Shown: positions 54,223 through 63,957, counted from the first letter of the stretch. The stretch: DNA of 64,000 nucleotides from Pseudomonadota bacterium (GCA_021781575.1 JAJXWP010000023.1:1-64000), one strand, 5' to 3'. The notes: generated from the sequence alone by a model not told the origin. Program-made: numbers and translations.

Positions 54223-55575
54223 ATGGTCGCCAATTTCGACCGAGCCACCCGACTCCGTGCAATGGGCATCGACGATTCGGCAAGGATGCTGCTGGCTGAA
54301 GTCCGCCCTCTCCTGGTCAAGCATATCGACGCGGCGATCGACGCGGCCTTCCTGCGGATCCTGCAGTTTCCCGAGGTGCGGAAGGCTTACGCCACGGTCG
54401 ACATCGAAGAGGCGAAACGTCTTCAGAGGACCCATTGGCTGGAGGGCATCCTGCCGGCTGATTTCACCGAGGCCGACCTGGCGAGTGGCGCCGAAATCGC
54501 CGGCAAGCGCCAGCGGTCGGGGCTTGAGCTGCGATGGTACTTCGTCTTCTTCAGTACCGTTCTCACCCACCTGCTCACCGCCATTATTCCTGCATTCCGA
54601 AAAAATCCGGAACGGCAGGGCCGGATCGCCGAGGTGCTGACCAGAGTGGTCATGTTCGATCTGGAATTTTTCGCCGCCTGCTATCTGCAATCGGCGGAAA
54701 GCCTCGTCGCCGAGAAAATCACCGGATATACGGGAGAATTCGAGGCCAAGGCATCGACCGCCACGCAGGTTGTCGCCTCCGCCGCCGAGCAACTGCAACG
54801 CACCGCACAAGCTCTGGCCTCGGCAGCCGATCAGGCGGCCGGGGAAGCCAGGTCGGCCGGCCTGGTCTCGGAAGAGGCCAGCCACAACATTGAGACGGTG
54901 GCTTCGGCGACCGAAGAACTTTCGGCATCGATCGGCGAGATCGGCCGGCAGGTCGGTCAGTCGACGGAGATCGCCGGGGCTGCCGTCACCGAGGCCCGGC
55001 GGACCAACCAGTTAGTGCAAGGTCTTGCCGAGGCGACGAGCCGGATCGGCGACGTGGTGAAGCTGATCAACGATATCGCCAGCCAGACCAATCTGCTGGC
55101 GCTCAACGCCACCATCGAGGCGGCGCGGGCGGGCGACGCCGGCAAGGGATTCGCCGTGGTTGCGGGAGAAGTCAAGAACCTGGCCAATCAAACGGCGCGA
55201 GCGACCGACGAAATCTCCTTCCAGATCGCCGCCGTGCAGAACGCCACTAAGGACGCGGTCGGTGCGATCCACGGGATTGGCAGCACCATCGGCCATATCA
55301 GCGAAATCGCCGCAGCGATCGCTGCAGCGGTCGAACAGCAGACGGCCGCCACCCGCGAAATCGCCCGCAATGTGCAGCAGGCTGCCCAAAGTGGCGGTAT
55401 TCTGACCGGCAATATCGCCTCGGTGAACGCCGCGGCGGGGCAAACCGGCCAAGCCGCCAAAGAGGTCCTGGGAGCAGCCGGCAGTCTTTCGCAGGAGGCC
55501 GATGTTCTGGCCGGCCAGGTCAGCGCCTTCCTCCGCCAGGTGCGCGCCCTGCATCAGGGGTCAGGCGCGGGTTAA
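54223..55575 (+). CDS. Soluble globin-type chemoreceptor lacking the proximal His
   Basis: 450 residues without TM segments. Residues 1-165 resemble a protoglobin/HemAT sensor ([34 protein letters not shown]). In HemAT-like proteins the pattern IAxxHxRIGL carries the haem-ligating His; here it reads [10 protein letters not shown], with Arg96 at that place (alignment from memory). Residues about 170-445 are a cytoplasmic MCP domain with [20 protein letters not shown]. Start ATG 54223 is preceded by a GGGCAAAGGA-type site. If the alignment holds, it binds haem differently or has become a non-haem sensor. Single-gene unit upstream of mipZ. Confidence 0.83.
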   Translation: MVANFDRATRLRAMGIDDSARMLLAEVRPLLVKHIDAAIDAAFLRILQFPEVRKAYATVDIEEAKRLQRTHWLEGILPADFTEADLASGAEIAGKRQRSGLELRWYFVFFSTVLTHLLTAIIPAFRKNPERQGRIAEVLTRVVMFDLEFFAACYLQSAESLVAEKITGYTGEFEAKASTATQVVASAAEQLQRTAQALASAADQAAGEARSAGLVSEEASHNIETVASATEELSASIGEIGRQVGQSTEIAGAAVTEARRTNQLVQGLAEATSRIGDVVKLINDIASQTNLLALNATIEAARAGDAGKGFAVVAGEVKNLANQTARATDEISFQIAAVQNATKDAVGAIHGIGSTIGHISEIAAAIAAAVEQQTAATREIARNVQQAAQSGGILTGNIASVNAAAGQTGQAAKEVLGAAGSLSQEADVLAGQVSAFLRQVRALHQGSGAG

Positions 55576-55725
55576 GGGGGTCATCGGCTGACTGCAATGG
55601 AACTCGGGTTCCGGCACCCGCGCTCGGGGATCCAAGCGGGAGCGAATCTGTCGTTGCGGTTGCGTCGATTGAGGATGGCGGCTACAGTCCCCTCGACCAA
55701 GACTTCGGCGACGTGAGGGTGAGAA

Positions 55726-56544
55726 ATGCGGTCTAGAAAGGCCCATACCATCGTTGTCGGCAATGAAAAGGGAGGAACCGGCAAGTCGACGGTGGCCATG
55801 CATCTGGCGGTGTCGCTGCTGTCCCTGGGGGCCTCCGTCGGGTCCATTGATCTCGACGCGCGCCAGGCGACACTGACCCGCTATGTGGACAATCGCCGCC
55901 GCCAAGCCGCCGGCGGCCGCCCCTTGTCTTTGCCCGACCACGCGGCAGTACCGCCGACAAGCGACGCAGCGGCCGACGAGGCGCGTTTCCGCGAAGTGCT
56001 GGAATCGCAGCGCAACCGCCATGACGTGGTGGTTATCGACACGCCGGGAAGCGATCATCCGCTGTCGCGTCTCGGCCACTCGTTCGCCGATACCCTGGTC
56101 ACTCCGCTCAATGACAGCCTGGTCGACCTGGATGTGCTGGCGACCGTCGATCCGGATGGCATGAAGATCACGCGGCCCAGCCACTACAGTGAAATGGTTT
56201 GGGAAACGAAGAAGCTGCGGGCGCTCCGCGGCGAGCGTGCGGTCGCCCAGTGGGTGGTCCTGCGCAATCGTCTGTCTACTCTCGATGCGCGTAACAAGCG
56301 CGAAATGGGGCGCCTTCTCGGCGATCTGGCGAAGCGCATCGGCTTTCGCCTGATCGGCGGCCTGTGCGAGCGCGTTATCTATCGTGAGCTCTTTCTGGAG
56401 GGCCTGACTCTGCTCGATTTGGGTGAAGGCTCAGGTGTCGAAATGAGCCTGTCGCATGTGGCGGCCCGGCAGGAACTGCGACACTTGGTGGACAATCTGG
56501 GGTTGGCCGGGATGGTGAAGGGCGAAGACGCCCAGGGTTCCTAA
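55726..56544 (+). CDS. mipZ: MipZ/ParA-type division-site positioning ATPase
   Basis: 272 residues of the MinD/ParA superfamily. The deviant Walker A GNEKGGTGKSTVAMHLAVSL at the N-terminus, switch II VVVIDTPGSDHPLSR and RNRLSTLDARNKREM match Caulobacter MipZ, which forms a gradient from the poles and inhibits FtsZ polymerisation. Length is typical (about 270). Start ATG 55726 with GAGGGTGAG upstream. Followed by the VWA and DnaJ-type genes on the same strand, probably one transcription unit. Confidence 0.93.
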   Translation: MRSRKAHTIVVGNEKGGTGKSTVAMHLAVSLLSLGASVGSIDLDARQATLTRYVDNRRRQAAGGRPLSLPDHAAVPPTSDAAADEARFREVLESQRNRHDVVVIDTPGSDHPLSRLGHSFADTLVTPLNDSLVDLDVLATVDPDGMKITRPSHYSEMVWETKKLRALRGERAVAQWVVLRNRLSTLDARNKREMGRLLGDLAKRIGFRLIGGLCERVIYRELFLEGLTLLDLGEGSGVEMSLSHVAARQELRHLVDNLGLAGMVKGEDAQGS

Positions 56545-56617
56545 CTCCGATGTCGCGCGGGGCTTCCGTCATGGGTCCGGTGGACCCATCTGCAAAGATC
56601 ATGGACGGGGGTGACAC

Positions 56618-57331
56618 ATGCCGGCTAAAGACGATGGATCGCTGCCCACCAAGTCCGCCCACACCGCTGTCGATGACTTCCTGCGCAAGGTTGCCGCGAT
56701 GCCGGCGGCCGGCGTCAGCGGACGGGGCCGGCTTGTATTCGCCATGGATGCCACCGCCAGCCGCGAGCGGACCTGGCACGAGGCATCGCGGATTCAAGAG
56801 GATATGTTTCTCGAAACGGCCCGTCTGGGCGGGCTCGACGTTCAACTGGTGTATTACCGCGGATTCAACGAGTGCAAAGCCAGCCGCTGGCTGTCGGATG
56901 CGGATTCGCTGCTGGCGGCCATGCGCAAGGTCGATTGCGTCGGCGGGCAGACGCAGATCGGCCGCGTCCTGCGCCACACTCTGACGGCGACGCGCCAGCA
57001 GCGGGTCAATGCCCTGGTCTTCGTTGGCGACTGCATGGAGGAGAACGTCGACGATCTGTGCGCCATCGCCGGAGAATTGGGGCTGATGGGCCTGCCGGCG
57101 TTCCTCTTCCACGAGGGTGACGACCAGGTGGCGGCGCGGGCCTTCGCCCAGATCGCCAAGTTGACCGGCGGCGCGTGCTGCCGGTTCGACGCCTCCAGCC
57201 CGCAGCAGTTGAAGGCGCTGTTGGGCGCCGTTGCGGTCTATGCGGCCGGTGGCCGCAAGGCGCTGGCGGATTACGGCCGCCGGCAGGGCGGCATCGTGCT
57301 TCAGTTGACCCACCAGATGAAGGGCAGCTGA
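56618..57331 (+). CDS. VWA-domain protein, unknown function
   Basis: 237 residues with a von Willebrand A-like fold: strand RLVFAMDATASRE holding a MIDAS-like DxTxS (Asp-Ala-Thr-Ala-Ser), QLVYYRGFNECKAS, the IGRVLRHTLTAT helix, NALVFVGDCMEENVDDL, and LPAFLFHEGDD. Cytoplasmic, no signal or TM. Start ATG 56618 (GGGGGTGAC upstream). It lies 73 bases after mipZ and 3 bases before the DnaJ-type gene. The conserved-looking trio suggests a role in envelope or division-site processes; no enzymatic motif seen. Confidence 0.8.
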   Translation: MPAKDDGSLPTKSAHTAVDDFLRKVAAMPAAGVSGRGRLVFAMDATASRERTWHEASRIQEDMFLETARLGGLDVQLVYYRGFNECKASRWLSDADSLLAAMRKVDCVGGQTQIGRVLRHTLTATRQQRVNALVFVGDCMEENVDDLCAIAGELGLMGLPAFLFHEGDDQVAARAFAQIAKLTGGACCRFDASSPQQLKALLGAVAVYAAGGRKALADYGRRQGGIVLQLTHQMKGS

Positions 57332-57334
57332 CCG

Positions 57335-58057
57335 ATGCTTCAGATTTTTGCCGGTTTTGTTGTCCTGCTGGCAGTGATGATGCTGGCTCGGTGGTTCGCC
57401 ACGACCCCGCCGATCACGGTTATCCGGACCGCCAAATGGACCGGAGCCGCGCTGGTGGTCGGCGGCGGCGTGCTGCTGATCGCCACCGGACGGGCCGGCT
57501 GGGCGCTGGCGGCGGTTGCCGGCTTGGTGCCGTGGATGGTTCGGGTCGTTGATATGCACGGCCTCTACCGGGCCTTGCGCGTCAGCTTTCATCGCATGTC
57601 GGTCGGCCACCGCGGGCCCGGCCGCAATTCCCGGGTGGAAACCCGCTTCCTGCGGATGACGCTCGACCACGACAGCGGGGCATTGTCGGGCGAGGTAATG
57701 GACGGGCCGTTCCGCGGCCGCAAGCTGTCGCAACTGTCTTTCGACGAGGCCGTCGAGCTTTACCGCCAATGCGCGGCCGACAGCCAATCGGTGCAGGTGC
57801 TGGAAGCCTGGCTCGATCGTACCTGGCCCGACTGGCGCGACCGTCCATCGGCCGAACAGGCGCGGAACGCCGGCGGCGGCGGCGCGATGAGCCGGGACGA
57901 GGCTTACGAGGTGCTGGGGCTGGCCCCAGGCGCCAGTCCCGTCGAGATCAAGGCTGCCCATCGGCGTTTGATGGGCCACTTGCATCCGGACCATGGCGGG
58001 TCGAATTACCTGGCGGCGAAGATCAATCAGGCAAAAGACATCCTGCTCAACGACTGA
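57335..58057 (+). CDS. Membrane-anchored DnaJ-domain protein
   Basis: 240 residues. Two or three hydrophobic segments at the N-terminus (about 2-20, 35-52, 56-68), a middle soluble region (about 95-175), and a C-terminal J domain (about 185-240) with EAYEVLGLAPGASPVEIKAA and the HPD tripeptide in LHPDHGGSNYLAAKIN. The J domain at the C-terminus with an N-terminal anchor is the arrangement of DjlA/Tim14-like proteins, which recruit DnaK to the membrane. It begins 3 bases after the VWA gene, so translation is probably coupled. Confidence 0.88.
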   Translation: MLQIFAGFVVLLAVMMLARWFATTPPITVIRTAKWTGAALVVGGGVLLIATGRAGWALAAVAGLVPWMVRVVDMHGLYRALRVSFHRMSVGHRGPGRNSRVETRFLRMTLDHDSGALSGEVMDGPFRGRKLSQLSFDEAVELYRQCAADSQSVQVLEAWLDRTWPDWRDRPSAEQARNAGGGGAMSRDEAYEVLGLAPGASPVEIKAAHRRLMGHLHPDHGGSNYLAAKINQAKDILLND

Positions 58058-58168
58058 TGGACCCGTTGCTTCCGGGTCGCTCCCGTGGCACAAACAGTCT
58101 CGACGCTCCGAGCCGCAGGGAAACCCGCGGTATCGTGAGTTCCTGTTCAAGCGAGGGATTAGTTCATT

Positions 58169-59038
58169 ATGTCGCGTCGCGTGCGTAAGTGCGTATTTCC
58201 CGTCGGCGGCATGGGCACCCGTTTCCTTCCCGCGACCAAAGCGATGCCAAAGGAAATGTTGCCGGTCGTCGACAAGCCGCTGATCCAGTATGCCGTCGAA
58301 GAAGCCATCGCCGCCGGGATCGAGCATTTCATCTTCGTCACCGGCCGCGGCAAAGCGGCCCTCGAGGATCATTTCGATCATGCGCCCGACCTCGAGCGCA
58401 CGCTGCGCGAGCGCGGCAAGACCGCCGAAATCGAAGCCGTCACCTCGTGGATGCCCAAATCCGGCCAGGTGTCCTATACCCGCCAGCAGGAGCCGCTGGG
58501 GCTTGGCCATGCGGTCTGGTGCGCCCGCGACCTGGTGGACAACGAACCCTTCGCCGTCATTCTGCCCGATGACCTGATTCTCGCTCGTACCGCCTGCCTG
58601 AAGCAGCTTGTCGATGCCCATACGGAAGTGGGCGGCCATGTGGTCGCCGTGGCCGATGTGCCCAGGCAACATACCAAGCGGTACGGCATTCTTGACGTGC
58701 AAAGCGACGACGGCCGCCTGGCCCGCGCCAAGGGGCTGGTCGAGAAGCCGGACCCCGACATCGCGCCGTCCACTCTTTCGATCATCGGCCGCTATATCCT
58801 TCACCCACGCGTGTTCGAATATCTCGACAAGCAGGTGCGGGGCGCCGGCAACGAAATCCAACTTACCGACGCCATCGCCAGGACCATCGACAGCGTGCCG
58901 TTCCATGGTCTGCGTTTCGAGGGGCGGCGGTTCGATTGCGGAGACAAGGTGGGTTGGCTCCATGCCAATGTCTCGTTCGCCCTGGCGCGCCCGGACCTGT
59001 CCGCTCAGGTCGCGGAAGTGCTCAAAGAGCTCCGGTGA
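58169..59038 (+). CDS. galU: UTP-glucose-1-phosphate uridylyltransferase
   Basis: 289-residue nucleotidyltransferase making UDP-glucose. VFPVGGMGTRFLPATKAMPK (nucleotide loop), EMLPVVDKPLIQYAVEEAI, and KPDPDIAPSTLSIIGRYILH are diagnostic. Start ATG 58169 with GAGGGA upstream. Followed by hairpins at 59038-59079 and then ugd, which uses its product; both read the same way. Length and motif spacing are standard, so it should be active. Confidence 0.95.
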   Translation: MSRRVRKCVFPVGGMGTRFLPATKAMPKEMLPVVDKPLIQYAVEEAIAAGIEHFIFVTGRGKAALEDHFDHAPDLERTLRERGKTAEIEAVTSWMPKSGQVSYTRQQEPLGLGHAVWCARDLVDNEPFAVILPDDLILARTACLKQLVDAHTEVGGHVVAVADVPRQHTKRYGILDVQSDDGRLARAKGLVEKPDPDIAPSTLSIIGRYILHPRVFEYLDKQVRGAGNEIQLTDAIARTIDSVPFHGLRFEGRRFDCGDKVGWLHANVSFALARPDLSAQVAEVLKELR

Positions 59039-59079
59039 CGACGGCGCAACGGGTGCCGTCGTGCTCCCCGCAGGCGGGG
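59038..59079 (+). terminator. Tandem hairpins after galU
   Basis: First stem ACGACGGC (59038-59045)/GCCGTCGT (59055-59062), second CCCCGC (59066-59071)/GCGGGG (59074-59079). The first starts inside the galU stop codon. No U-run follows, so it may attenuate rather than end transcription into ugd. Confidence 0.45.
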
Positions 59080-59155
59080 ATCCGTTCCGTCTTCGGTTGC
59101 GCGCATGCGCGGGCATGGCCGAATTCGGGCATGACAGAATAAGGGGACCACTGCA

Positions 59156-60499
59156 ATGCGTATCGCCATGATCGGGACAGGCTATGTGGGTCTGGTGTCC
59201 GGCGCCTGCTTTTCGGAATTCGGCATCGACGTGATTTGCGTCGACAAGGACGAATCGAAAATCGAGGGGCTGAAGCAGAATCGCATGCCCATATACGAGC
59301 CTGGCCTCGATACACTGGTCGCCGACAATGTGAAGGCCGGGCGGTTGTCCTTCACCACCGACCTGAAAGCGGCTGTCGCGCAGGTCGATGCCGTGTTCAT
59401 CGCCGTCGGTACGCCCAGCCGCCGCGGCGACGGCCATGCCGACCTGTCCTATGTCTATTCCGCGGCACGGGAAATCGCCGAGGCCCTGGACGGCTATACG
59501 GTGGTGGTGACCAAATCGACGGTACCGGTGGGGACCGGCCGGGAAGTGGCGCGGATCATCCGCGAGACGCGCCCGGACGCCGATTTCGACGTCGTGTCCA
59601 ACCCGGAATTCCTGCGCGAAGGGTCGGCAATCAACGACTTCATGCGCCCCGATCGCGTGGTCATCGGGACCGGTTCCGAGCGGGCGCGGGCGGTGATGAA
59701 ACAACTTTACCGGGTGCTGTACCTGATCGAGACGCCGATCGTCTTCACCTCGCTGGAGACTTCGGAACTGATCAAATATGCCGCCAACACCTTCCTTGCC
59801 GCGAAGATCACCTTCATCAACGAAATCGCCGACCTGTGCGAGGCGGTGGGAGCCGATGTCCATGACGTGGCCAAGGGCATCGGCCTCGACGGCCGCATCG
59901 GCAAGAAGTTTCTCCACCCGGGTCCGGGCTACGGTGGATCATGTTTCCCCAAGGACACGCTGGCCCTGGTGCGCACCGCGCGCGACAAGGGATCGCCGTT
60001 GCGCATCATCGAGACGGTGGTGGCAATCAATGATGAACGCAAGCGCCGCATGGCCGACAAGATCATCAGTGCCTGCGGCGGTTCGGTGCGCGGCAAGACC
60101 ATCGCCGTCCTCGGTCTGACCTTCAAGCCGAATACCGACGACATGCGCGATTCTCCCAGCCTGGAAATCATTCCGGCCTTGCAGCGGGCCGGCGCTACCG
60201 TCAAGGCCTTCGACCCCGAAGGCATGGATGAGGCACGCCGCATGCTCGACGACGTGCTGTTCTGCGACAACGCCTACGATACCTTGGAGAATGCCGACGC
60301 GCTGGCGATCCTGACCGAATGGAACGAGTTCCGCGCCCTCGACATACCGCGAGTGAAAAGCCTTCTGAAAGAGCCGATCATCGTCGACCTGCGCAATATC
60401 TACAGCCCTGAGGAGATGAGGGTGGCGGGATTGCGTTACATCTCCATCGGCCGGCCGGGTGTCCCGGCCGAGGCCGCTCTCGCCGAGGCGGAAGTCTGA
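59156..60499 (+). CDS. ugd: UDP-glucose 6-dehydrogenase
   Basis: 447 residues. Rossmann start IAMIGTGYVGLVSGACFSEFG (NAD binding), VFIAVGTPSRRGDGHADLSY, TKSTVPVGTG and the catalytic Cys263 in GPGYGGSCFPKDTLAL are present; NTDDMRDSPSLEIIP marks the C-terminal UDP-binding domain. Oxidises UDP-glucose to UDP-glucuronate for surface polysaccharide. Placed after galU, its substrate supplier, forming a two-step module. Start ATG 59156, AAGGGG upstream. Confidence 0.95.
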   Translation: MRIAMIGTGYVGLVSGACFSEFGIDVICVDKDESKIEGLKQNRMPIYEPGLDTLVADNVKAGRLSFTTDLKAAVAQVDAVFIAVGTPSRRGDGHADLSYVYSAAREIAEALDGYTVVVTKSTVPVGTGREVARIIRETRPDADFDVVSNPEFLREGSAINDFMRPDRVVIGTGSERARAVMKQLYRVLYLIETPIVFTSLETSELIKYAANTFLAAKITFINEIADLCEAVGADVHDVAKGIGLDGRIGKKFLHPGPGYGGSCFPKDTLALVRTARDKGSPLRIIETVVAINDERKRRMADKIISACGGSVRGKTIAVLGLTFKPNTDDMRDSPSLEIIPALQRAGATVKAFDPEGMDEARRMLDDVLFCDNAYDTLENADALAILTEWNEFRALDIPRVKSLLKEPIIVDLRNIYSPEEMRVAGLRYISIGRPGVPAEAALAEAEV

Positions 60500-60661
60500 T
60501 CCGGACGCTTGGCCGTCGTCTCGATGGCGACCGGTAAGCGACAGCGTCCATGGCGGACGTCCGTCCGGATTTCCTACGGTCGACCGTACGGAATTGGGAC
60601 GCTGTGGCGTTTTTCGTGGCGGTGGACGCGGTTGTGTCCGTCACGGTCCGAACGCCGCTCT

Positions 60662-60684
60662 GCCGGCTTCGCCGGCTTCGCCGG
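60662..60684. repeat. Short tandem repeat GCCGGCTTC
   Basis: Two and a half copies of a 9-base unit in the 448-base gap between ugd and the AcoR-like gene. The rest of that gap, other than the sigma-54-like site, shows nothing recognisable. Confidence 0.6.
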
Positions 60685-60809
60685 TACGGCTCAGCGGCGC
60701 GTGCCAGGCGCGCAGGCTTGGCGGTTATCCGGAAATGGCGCATCCGTTTCTGCGCAAACGCTTTACAGGATACCCCTCCTGTTGGCACCACCCCTGTAGA
60801 TAGCCCGGG

Positions 60810-60825
60810 TGGCCCATCTCTTGCT
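60810..60825 (+). promoter_or_regulatory. Sigma-54 promoter-like element
   Basis: TGGCCCATCTCTTGCT against the consensus TGGCACG-N4-TTGCW: the GG and GC dinucleotides are 10 bases apart, as required, and only two weaker positions differ. It lies 122 bases upstream of the sigma-54 activator gene on the same strand, suggesting autoregulation. Confidence 0.45.
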
Positions 60826-60947
60826 TCTCACATCGAAAGGCGATTTGGAGGCAAGGACTTTGCGTCGAGAAGGTGATCTCCGGTATTCTCGAGCAAATTG
60901 AAAAATAGGGTATCCCGTCTGAGGATGTCCCACTGGGAGGTTACGGA

Positions 60948-62966
60948 ATGGCCCGCGACCCAATCAGCCGCCTGTCGGCGACGGGCGACGAGAAGGCGAT
61001 TACCGTCGCCTGGGAAAAATTCCTCGCCGGCGATGGCATGCCAGATGATGCCGTTCGGCGGATGATCGAAGATTCCTGGCGGCGCTGCCTCCAGCAAGGC
61101 GTCAATCCCATCCGCCGCGCCGCTCCCCTGGCCGTGGATGATGACGGCTTGCACTCCTTGCAGCGGCGTCATGCCGAACTGATCGAGGCGGCGAAGCCGG
61201 TGATGGCGCAGGCCCGCGAGTTCCTGGCCGAATCGGGGACGATGATGGTGCTGACCGACCCGGCGGGGGTGATCCTGTGGGTCGAAGGGGACCCCGAGGC
61301 CAAATACAACGGTCAGAACATTCAGCTGGTCCCGGGCGCATTGTGGGACGAATCGGTGAGCGGCACCAACGCCATCGGCACCGCGCTGGCATCCGGCCAG
61401 CCGGTGCAGATTTGCGCCGCCGAGCATTTCTGCGAAGGGATCAAGCATTGGACCTGTTCGGCCAGCGTCATCCGTGATCCCTATGACGGGCAGATCATCG
61501 GCGCCCTCGACCTGTCGGGTTTGAGCGGCAGCCATAACACCCATTGCCTGGCGCTGGCGGTTGCCGGCGCAGGGCGTATCGAGACGCGCCTTGCGGCGCT
61601 GGAAATGGAGAAGCGCGCACGCCTGCTCGACCTGACACTGATCCGCAACAAGCGCTGGGGCGACAGCGGCTTGGTCATTTTCGACCGCCGCGGCCGCCTG
61701 GTGCGGGCCAATGAACGGGCCGGCCTGTTCCTCAACGGCATGGGCATGGAAATTGCCGCCTGCGCGGAGTTGGGCATTGCCGCTCTGGCGGATGGTGCGG
61801 CGCGGCCACGGCACCCCCTTCCGCAGTGGATGAAGCCCGACTGGATCGAACCGGTGATCGATCAGGAAGAGCGGCTGGGGACGGTTTTGGCCATTCCGCT
61901 GGCGCCGCGCCGCCCTTCTGCAGCCGGCACTGCGTCTGCCGAGCGGGCTGGACGGTCGGTGGGGGATGCGTTCGGACGCATCGTCGGCACCAGTTCCGCG
62001 CTCAACCTCGCCAAGAACCGTGCGCGGCAGCTGGCCAGGCTGCATGTGCCGGTTTTGTTGCTTGGGCCGACCGGCGCGGGCAAGGAAGTCTTCGCCCGGG
62101 CCCTGCACGAGGCGGGGCCCAACACCGCCGGTCCGTTCGTGCCATTGAACTGTGGCGGCATGACGCGTGAATTGCTGGCCAGCGAGCTGTTTGGTTACGC
62201 CGAAGGGGCCTTCACCGGGGCTCGTCGCGGCGGCATGGCGGGGAAATTCGAATCGGCCCATGGTGGCACCCTGTTTCTTGACGAGATCGGCGAGATGCCG
62301 CTGGAATTGCAGGCGCACCTACTCCGCGTATTGGAGGAGGGCGAGGTCTATCGCGTGGGCGAAAGCAAGCCGCGCAAGGTGCATGTGCGCATGGTCGCCG
62401 CCACCAACCGCGACCTGCGGGCCGAGGTAGCCAATGGCAATTTCCGCATGGACCTGTACTACCGGCTCGCCGTGACGGTGCTGCGGTTGCCGGCGCTTGC
62501 CGATCACAAGGAGGACATTCCGCTGCTGGTGCGTCACTTCGTCGAGCAGGCCGCCTGCGCCTATGCAATGCCGGCAAAATACCCGACAGCCGAAGTTCTT
62601 GCCGCGCTGCAAGGCTACTCATGGCCGGGCAACGTCCGCGAATTGCGCAACGTGGTCGAAGGCATGGTGCTGCTGGCCGAGGGAGACGAACTCGGTCTTG
62701 ATGATCTGCCGCAGGAAATGACCGTGGCGGCCCCGCTGATGGCATCGACGCTTGCTCCCGCCGCTCCGTCGCCCCGGTCCGCCGCTTCCGGCCGCTTGGC
62801 CGAGGCCGAGCGGGAGGCGATCATCGCCGCCATCCAGCGCGAGCATGGCAATTTTACCCGGGCGGCGGGGCGCCTCGGGATCGCCAAGAGTACGCTCTAT
62901 GAGAAGATGAAGCGCCATGGCATCGACCGGGCCTCGATTGGCTGGGATCGCATCGGGTATCCTTGA
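60948..62966 (+). CDS. AcoR-like sigma-54-dependent transcriptional activator
   Basis: 672 residues: N-terminal region with a GAF domain (about 75-205; [37 protein letters not shown]), a linker with PAS-like [22 protein letters not shown]+ domain (about 335-570; Walker [25 protein letters not shown] keeping GAFTGA, Walker [13 protein letters not shown]), and a Fis-type HTH ([20 protein letters not shown]). It activates RpoN promoters in response to a small molecule, as AcoR does for acetoin. GGGAGG lies 7 bases before ATG 60948. No obvious target operon is adjacent; downstream is non-coding. Confidence 0.92.
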   Translation: MARDPISRLSATGDEKAITVAWEKFLAGDGMPDDAVRRMIEDSWRRCLQQGVNPIRRAAPLAVDDDGLHSLQRRHAELIEAAKPVMAQAREFLAESGTMMVLTDPAGVILWVEGDPEAKYNGQNIQLVPGALWDESVSGTNAIGTALASGQPVQICAAEHFCEGIKHWTCSASVIRDPYDGQIIGALDLSGLSGSHNTHCLALAVAGAGRIETRLAALEMEKRARLLDLTLIRNKRWGDSGLVIFDRRGRLVRANERAGLFLNGMGMEIAACAELGIAALADGAARPRHPLPQWMKPDWIEPVIDQEERLGTVLAIPLAPRRPSAAGTASAERAGRSVGDAFGRIVGTSSALNLAKNRARQLARLHVPVLLLGPTGAGKEVFARALHEAGPNTAGPFVPLNCGGMTRELLASELFGYAEGAFTGARRGGMAGKFESAHGGTLFLDEIGEMPLELQAHLLRVLEEGEVYRVGESKPRKVHVRMVAATNRDLRAEVANGNFRMDLYYRLAVTVLRLPALADHKEDIPLLVRHFVEQAACAYAMPAKYPTAEVLAALQGYSWPGNVRELRNVVEGMVLLAEGDELGLDDLPQEMTVAAPLMASTLAPAAPSPRSAASGRLAEAEREAIIAAIQREHGNFTRAAGRLGIAKSTLYEKMKRHGIDRASIGWDRIGYP

Positions 62967-63132
62967 ACATCAGAAATAGCTGAAGTGTTTTTCCCGGAGC
63001 GGTGGCGTTGAGCGATCGGCACGGGGTTCCGTCCGAGGCTGCTCGATCGGTGGTAAGTCATGGAAACTATTTAAGAATGTTACGTTGACAACCTGCCAAT
63101 TTGATCATAATGCTCGGGCTGGATCGAATACC

Positions 63133-63210
63133 GTTAACTTTAGTTTTCCAGTGGCGCGGGCATTCGGCCCGCCGGCGGGCGGGACGCCCACTCCACTGGC
63201 CTAAGTTAAC
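63133..63210. repeat. Nested 78-base inverted repeat
   Basis: Outer arms GTTAACTTTAG (63133-63143) and CTAAGTTAAC (63201-63210), then CCAGTGG (63148-63154) and CCACTGG (63193-63199), enclosing a GCCCGCCGGCGGGC palindrome. It is about 165 bases after the AcoR-like stop. It may be a terminator-like hairpin or a small mobile palindromic element. Confidence 0.6.
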
Positions 63211-63243
63211 TGTATTGGGCCCAGCTCTATCATAGCCCATTGC

Positions 63244-63321
63244 CGGATGGCCCCGCCCGGCGAGGGGCAGGAACCAAGGCTAGCGCACTGACGCAAACTG
63301 AATCTTCAGTTGGCGTCGGTG
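63244..63321 (+). repeat. Dispersed repeat with long hairpin, upstream of the DsbA-like gene
   Basis: The core CGGATGGCCCCGCCCGGCG plus AGGGGC matches the cores of copies 1 and 2, then CAGGAACCAAGG as at 36739-36768 (minus). It is followed by a 16-base stem (63286-63301/63306-63321) with a 4-base ATCT loop and one mismatch. It lies 37 bases before the DsbA-like start, thus in its leader. Confidence 0.65.
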
Positions 63322-63358
63322 AACCAGGTAACTCGCGGTTTATTGAGGAGATGTGTCA

Positions 63359-63955
63359 ATGCGGAGAATGGCGCAACTGTTGCTGCTGGCGATGGCTGCG
63401 ACGATGGCGGGTCTGGCTCCAAGCCGGGCGGCGGACAGGGCCTGGCCGATCGACGAAGTCATGGGGAAGAAGGATGCTCCGATAACGATCATTGAATATT
63501 CTTCTCTTACCTGCCCACATTGCGCCGATTTTCATGAAAAGACGCTGCCGCGCGTAAAGGCTGATTGGATTGATACCGGCAAAGCCAAGCTGATTTTGCG
63601 CGACTTTCCGCTGGATCCATTTGCACAAGCCGCCGCCATGATCTCTCATTGTTCTGGAGATCGATATTTCTCCTTCATCGCTGCCTTCTTCCACACGCAG
63701 GCGGAATGGGTGCGGGCGGAATCTCCTCTCGGTGCTTTGGAGGAAGTGGCCAAAGTGGGGGGGATGGAGCCAAACCAAGTGGAAAAATGCCTCGATGACC
63801 GCCCGCTGTTGGACGAGATCAACGCCCGCAAGATCGACAGTGAGCAGACGTATGGCGTCAATCAGACGCCGACCTTCATCATCAACGGCAAAAAATTCGC
63901 TGGTGACATGTCCTATGAGCAGTTCGCCAAGCTGCTGGCCGGCCGGACCGATTGA
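63359..63955 (+). CDS. DsbA-family thiol:disulfide oxidoreductase
   Basis: 198 residues. Signal peptide (about 1-22, ending PSRA), then a thioredoxin-fold domain with the active site Cys52-Pro-His-Cys55 in SSLTCPHCADFH, an inserted helical region, and the cis-Pro loop NQTPTFIING. This is the short DsbA/BdbD-like form (Com1/ScsC-like), acting in the periplasm as oxidase or isomerase. Start ATG 63359: GAGGAG sits 7-8 bases upstream; GTG 63353 is too close to it. Flanked on both sides by copies of the dispersed repeat (63244-63321 and 63958-64000). Confidence 0.9.
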   Translation: MRRMAQLLLLAMAATMAGLAPSRAADRAWPIDEVMGKKDAPITIIEYSSLTCPHCADFHEKTLPRVKADWIDTGKAKLILRDFPLDPFAQAAAMISHCSGDRYFSFIAAFFHTQAEWVRAESPLGALEEVAKVGGMEPNQVEKCLDDRPLLDEINARKIDSEQTYGVNQTPTFIINGKKFAGDMSYEQFAKLLAGRTD

Positions 63956-63957
63956 GT

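Noticed and set aside
56375-59917. Minus-strand open frame of 1180 codons
   Set aside because: It is antisense to mipZ, VWA, DnaJ, galU and ugd genes with clear motifs; composition (His/Arg/Gln/Gly-rich) is that of a GC-driven shadow frame.
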